8,975 bases of DNA from Acidobacteriota bacterium. GTDB taxonomy: Bacteria; Acidobacteriota; Terriglobia; Acidiferrales; UBA7541. This document shows, piece after piece, positions 5,950-8,975 of this stretch; positions within the stretch are counted from its first letter, which is position 1, and the number at the start of each line of letters is the position of its first letter. The notes beneath the pieces are model-generated. The model did not search any database. It worked only from the letters and a program-made list of their open reading frames with translations, and was not told where the DNA came from. Position numbers and translations under genes: made by a program. Location of the stretch: assembly GCA_003131985.1 (NCBI GenBank), contig PKWH01000212.1, positions 1-8,975 on the forward strand. The letters run 5' to 3'.

Positions 5950-7698
5950 GTGGATCCCGTGAACCTAGTCGAAGCACTAGAGATTTTCAAACGAGCCCTT
6001 CCGGAGGACGCGCATCCGCTTCGGACGTTTTTAGCCTGCGGCTTTACTCCGTTGCACCTCCAGACTTTCCTAGCGGCTCATTTGCGAAAACGTTTACCTA
6101 AACAACGCGCCGAAGTGAAAACCGGTCTGTTTGGGGATCTTGCGGGAAGCATCGAGCGCCTTCAGCCGTCGGAATGCGACATTCTGGCCGTTGTAATCGA
6201 GTGGCAAGACCTTGATCCTCGCCTGGGCATTCGAAGCTTGGGCGGTTGGCGCACGACAGACTTGCCGGACATCGTGAAGTCTGCAAACCAGGCCGCGGCT
6301 CGTCTGGAGCAAGCCCTAAGGCGAACGTCGGAATTCATCTCGGTGTGTGTTTGCTTGCCGACACTTCCGCTGCCGCCTCTTTTTACAACGCCGACTAGAC
6401 AGGCAGGTGCCTACGAGCTCCAACTGCGGCAACTGGTGGCCTCGTTTGCCGCGTCAATCTCCAGCGAATCGTCCATACGCGTCCTTAATACCCAGCGCCT
6501 CGATGAACTCTCCCCTGCGCAGGCGCGTCTCGATGTGCAATCGGATTTGATGGCCGGCTTTCCGTACAAACTGCCCCATGCCTCCGCCATTGCCGAGCTA
6601 CTGGCCGCCTTGATACAAAATCCCACTCCCAAGAAGGGATTGATCACAGATTTGGACAACACGCTATGGGCGGGAATCTTGGGTGAGGTTGGCGCGGAAG
6701 GAATTTCTTGGGACCTCGATCAACACACACATATGCATGGCCTCTATCAGCAATTTCTTGGCTCCCTCGCGAGTGCGGGAGTTTTGATCGCCGTCGCCAG
6801 CAAAAACGATCTCGCACTGGTAGAAGAGGCCTTCGAACGAAAAGATTTAATTCTCTCCAAAGAGAGTGTGTATCCGTTTGAAGTCCATTGGTCTCGAAAA
6901 TCGGAGTCAGTTCAGCGCATTTTGAAGACGTGGAACATCGGACCCGAAGCTGTCGTTTTCATTGACGATAGCCCGATGGAAGTTGCAGAGGTGAAAGCTG
7001 CATTCCCCGAGACGGAATGCATCGTTTTTCCGACCAATGATTACCAGGCAATTTGGGATTTGTTGAAACGCATGCGGAATCTTTTCGGGAAAAGCGTGAT
7101 TTCCGAAGAGGATTCGATTCGGCTGAAAAGCATACGCGGTGCAGGTGTCTTGCGCGAGTCTTTGGATGCTACCGGGGGTTCGTTGGATGATTTCCTTCAG
7201 AGTGCGGACGCCTCGATTCGATTCACTTTCGCGGAACAAGCTGCAGATAATCGGGCTTTCGAGTTGATTAATAAAACCAACCAATTTAACCTGAACGGCA
7301 AGCGATTGACCGAGGCGGCCTGGAAAACTTATCTGAACGATCCGGCAACTTTTGTGATGGCTGCAAGCTACGAGGACAAGTTTGGGCCACTGGGAAAGAT
7401 TGTAGTTCTACTGGGCAGGATTCAGAGAAAGTCGCTCCGAATCGATTCCTGGGTGATGAGTTGTCGGGCCTTTTCGCGTCGCATCGAATATCAATCCCTA
7501 AAGCAACTCTTCGAGAAGTTCGATGCTGAAGAAATTAGTTTTGATTATCAGGCGACGCCCCGGAATGGACCACTGCAGGAGTTCTTTACCGAATTGCTAG
7601 GCTCTCCTCTGACCGCTGACATGCGGCTTTCAAGAGCCGCCTTTTCGGAGAAGTCTCCGTCTTTATTCCACCGCGTGGAGGAGGCAGTGAATGGATGA
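5950..7698 (+). CDS. FkbH-like protein (HAD subfamily IIIC phosphatase plus acyltransferase domain)
   Basis: 582 residues, full length for the family. Residues 1-220 are the variable N-terminal region. The HAD core follows: ITDLDNTLWAGILGE with Asp234/Asp236 (motif I), VASKND at 282-287 (Ser284, Lys285), and VFIDDSPMEVAEV with Asp339/Asp340. The C-terminal GNAT-like domain has NKTNQFNLNGKRL at 441-453 and MSCRAFSRRIE at 503-513 with Cys505. Characterised relatives in methoxymalonyl- and tetronate-type pathways take 1,3-bisphosphoglycerate, remove phosphate and load a glyceryl group on a carrier protein. The same reaction on carrier 2 is expected here. The start is GTG 5950 (GTG 5959 is possible); neither has a strong ribosome site. 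Its last 8 bases overlap carrier 2. Confidence 0.9.
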   Translation: MDPVNLVEALEIFKRALPEDAHPLRTFLACGFTPLHLQTFLAAHLRKRLPKQRAEVKTGLFGDLAGSIERLQPSECDILAVVIEWQDLDPRLGIRSLGGWRTTDLPDIVKSANQAAARLEQALRRTSEFISVCVCLPTLPLPPLFTTPTRQAGAYELQLRQLVASFAASISSESSIRVLNTQRLDELSPAQARLDVQSDLMAGFPYKLPHASAIAELLAALIQNPTPKKGLITDLDNTLWAGILGEVGAEGISWDLDQHTHMHGLYQQFLGSLASAGVLIAVASKNDLALVEEAFERKDLILSKESVYPFEVHWSRKSESVQRILKTWNIGPEAVVFIDDSPMEVAEVKAAFPETECIVFPTNDYQAIWDLLKRMRNLFGKSVISEEDSIRLKSIRGAGVLRESLDATGGSLDDFLQSADASIRFTFAEQAADNRAFELINKTNQFNLNGKRLTEAAWKTYLNDPATFVMAASYEDKFGPLGKIVVLLGRIQRKSLRIDSWVMSCRAFSRRIEYQSLKQLFEKFDAEEISFDYQATPRNGPLQEFFTELLGSPLTADMRLSRAAFSEKSPSLFHRVEEAVNG

Positions 7699-7933
7699 GA
7701 TGGAGACTCGTCTGGTCAGGTGTTTTTCGTCCGTATTTCCGGATCTGACTGCGGAACAGATTCGTAGCGCCAGCATGGATTCAGTGCCAGCGTGGGATTC
7801 TTTGGCCGCTGTCACGCTCGTGGCAGTCCTTCAGGAAGAGTTTGGGTTGCAGATCAATCTCATGGACTTGCCGGAGTTAGTGTCTTTTGTTGCGGTACAA
7901 AATTATGTTCGCAAACACAAAGCCGTTAGCTAA
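7691..7933 (+). CDS. Acyl carrier protein 2 (partner of the FkbH-like protein)
   Basis: 80 residues, typical carrier size. The phosphopantetheine site is VPAWDSLAAVTLV with Ser37. Only the DSL core is shared with carrier 1, so this is a distinct carrier and not a recent duplicate. Its ATG overlaps the end of the FkbH-like gene by 8 bases and has an excellent ribosome site, GGAGGAGG at about 7677-7684. FkbH-like proteins characteristically work with a small stand-alone carrier encoded next door, so glyceryl-S-carrier is the likely cargo. The downstream acyltransferase begins four bases after its stop. Confidence 0.9.
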   Translation: MDEMETRLVRCFSSVFPDLTAEQIRSASMDSVPAWDSLAAVTLVAVLQEEFGLQINLMDLPELVSFVAVQNYVRKHKAVS

Positions 7934-7937
7934 TTGA

Positions 7938-8480
7938 GTGCCGCGAATTGAAACGCAAACGAGAAAACACTTGAAAGAGAGCACAGTCCGAGGCCTGATA
8001 AACCGCCTCTTTCAGAACCTTGCGAGAATTTTGCCGGGTGCTCAGACACTAAGGGTGAAGTTGCACCGCGCTCGCGGAGTTCATATTGGAAAAGACGTTT
8101 GGATCGGTTATGACGTGATACTCGACACTTCGCGTCCTCATCTTATTACGATTGGCGATCGTGCGTCGGTCGGTATACGTGCGACGGTGATTGCGCATTT
8201 CAAGGAAACCCAGGGTGTAACTATTGAGGAAGATGCCTTCATCGGCCCTGGGGTGATCATACTCCCGAACGTAATAATCGGTCGTGGTGCTGTGGTCACT
8301 GCCGGGAGTGTCGTCACGAAGTCCGTGCCGCCGATGACCGTGGTCCAGGGTAACCCCGCAGTCGCCATAGCAAAGTGTGGGGTTCCACTCACGCCTGACA
8401 TATCGCTGAAGGCGTTTTCGCGACGGCTTACATCGCTAACTTCAACTTCTGGAAAGTCCACCCCTGGCGGCAAGACCTAG
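7938..8480 (+). CDS. Left-handed beta-helix (hexapeptide-repeat) O-acyltransferase
   Basis: 180 residues. After a basic, helical N-terminus (to about 45), the chain is a run of hexapeptide turns: VHIGKDVWIGYDVIL, ITIGDRASVGIRATV, VTIEEDAFIGPGVIILPNVI, then IGRGAVVTAGSVVTKSVPP and the GNPA loop at 138-141. This is the pattern of the serine/maltose/colanic-acid O-acetyltransferase group. His87 in VIAHFKE is the likely catalytic His. The usual donor is acetyl-CoA. Because the gene follows carrier 2 by four bases, use of a carrier-bound acyl group is possible but unproven. GTG 7938 is chosen as the first in-frame start after the carrier stop. Ribosome binding is weak, so translation may depend on coupling; TTG 7971 is an alternative. 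The tail after 150 is Ser/Thr-rich and not part of the helix. Confidence 0.88.
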   Translation: MPRIETQTRKHLKESTVRGLINRLFQNLARILPGAQTLRVKLHRARGVHIGKDVWIGYDVILDTSRPHLITIGDRASVGIRATVIAHFKETQGVTIEEDAFIGPGVIILPNVIIGRGAVVTAGSVVTKSVPPMTVVQGNPAVAIAKCGVPLTPDISLKAFSRRLTSLTSTSGKSTPGGKT

Positions 8481-8519
8481 ACCACTTGCGGGTCACCGTC
8501 CGAGGTACAGGGAGAGTTG

Positions 8520-8975
8520 GTGAAACTAGTCTTTCCTTATTCAGGTGAATTGAACCTAGCCGACGCCCGCCTCGTTCGTCTTACGGAATCCCTGGGCGGT
8601 CAATATGAATTGCTGCGTATCGAAAAAGGAGCCGCACTCTCGCCTGAGTTTATAGAGAAGCACGTTGGTGAGAAGAATTCCTGCTTTGTCATAAACCCTG
8701 CCGCGATTCGAGAGTGCTTGCCGAGTGAGTCTTTTCCCCTAGGCCTAGCTTCCTACCTGACTTCCCGGTTTTCCTTTGTGCTCATTCACAATTTATCGTT
8801 CGATCCTTTCGCAGCCGGCATCGTCAGCACATTTTCGAAAGGATCTCTGCACTCACTGCAGCCAATTGAAGGGGTAGGCCTGAGCTATGAGATCAGCTCA
8901 AGAGACAAACAAGTCTGTGGGGCTTTTTCGGGTCTGACTTTTGGTCCCGTCAATCAGACAAACGACCGGGTTTTT
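8520..8975 (+). CDS. Unrecognised protein, 5' part only (runs off the window)
   Basis: An open frame from GTG 8520 to the last base, 152 codons without a stop. AGGGAG at 8509-8514 lies five bases before the GTG, which supports the start. It begins MKLVFPYSGELNLADARL and has alternating hydrophobic strands (SCFVINPAAI, FSFVLIHNL, VGLSYEIS) suggesting an alpha/beta protein. There is no signal peptide, no transmembrane segment, and no motif I recognise. The end, CGAFSGLTFGPVNQ, is Gly/aromatic-rich and could be part of a domain that continues beyond the window. It lies 39 bases after the acyltransferase on the same strand and so probably belongs to the same operon. I assign no function. Confidence 0.75.
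   Translation, partial: MKLVFPYSGELNLADARLVRLTESLGGQYELLRIEKGAALSPEFIEKHVGEKNSCFVINPAAIRECLPSESFPLGLASYLTSRFSFVLIHNLSFDPFAAGIVSTFSKGSLHSLQPIEGVGLSYEISSRDKQVCGAFSGLTFGPVNQTNDRVF

Noticed and set aside
1772..7933. NRPS/PKS assembly line
   Set aside because: Only loading enzymes and free carriers are seen. There is no condensation, ketosynthase, reductase or thioesterase domain.
1..8975. CRISPR array, transposase or insertion sequence
   Set aside because: No regularly spaced repeats, no transposase-like ORF and no terminal inverted repeats were seen on either strand.

Overview
The window looks like bacterial chromosomal DNA of moderately high GC content. The taxon cannot be proven from sequence alone. 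A secreted DUF3089 lipase-like protein, a tRNA with encoded CCA followed by a decayed GIY-YIG ORF, and mixed ATG/GTG/TTG starts would fit a soil Acidobacteriota (Terriglobia-like) genome, but that is an impression, not a measurement.

Layout. Bases 1-22 are the 3' end of a tRNA gene cut by the window edge. A frameshifted, truncated GIY-YIG nuclease remnant follows at about 30-193, and a near-copy of the tRNA 3' end lies at its distal end. A DUF3089 alpha/beta-hydrolase-like secreted protein is on the minus strand (208-1422). A divergent intergenic region of about 350 bp (1423-1771) holds a third, more degraded tRNA-3'-end-like segment. From 1772 to the window end every gene is on the plus strand and forms one locus: a DltA-like adenylation enzyme, a carrier protein, a family 2 glycosyltransferase, a protein with two GNAT-like halves, an FkbH-like HAD/acyltransferase, a second carrier protein, a left-handed beta-helix (hexapeptide) acyltransferase, and an unrecognised gene that runs off the end.

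How the genes may work together (inference). The locus has two separate ways of charging a carrier protein. The adenylation enzyme should activate an amino acid, possibly D-Ala-like by its pocket residues, and load it on carrier 1. The FkbH-like protein should make glyceryl-S-carrier (or a related C3 acyl group) on carrier 2. No ketosynthase, condensation, thioesterase or MBOAT protein is seen, so this does not look like a PKS/NRPS assembly line. With a glycosyltransferase and two acyltransferase-type proteins nearby, the simplest reading is an unassigned pathway that decorates a glycan or glycolipid with aminoacyl and/or glyceryl groups. The genes appear to fall into at least two transcription units: 1772-4583, and about 5950 to beyond 8975 behind a good promoter candidate. 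The GNAT gene lies between them.
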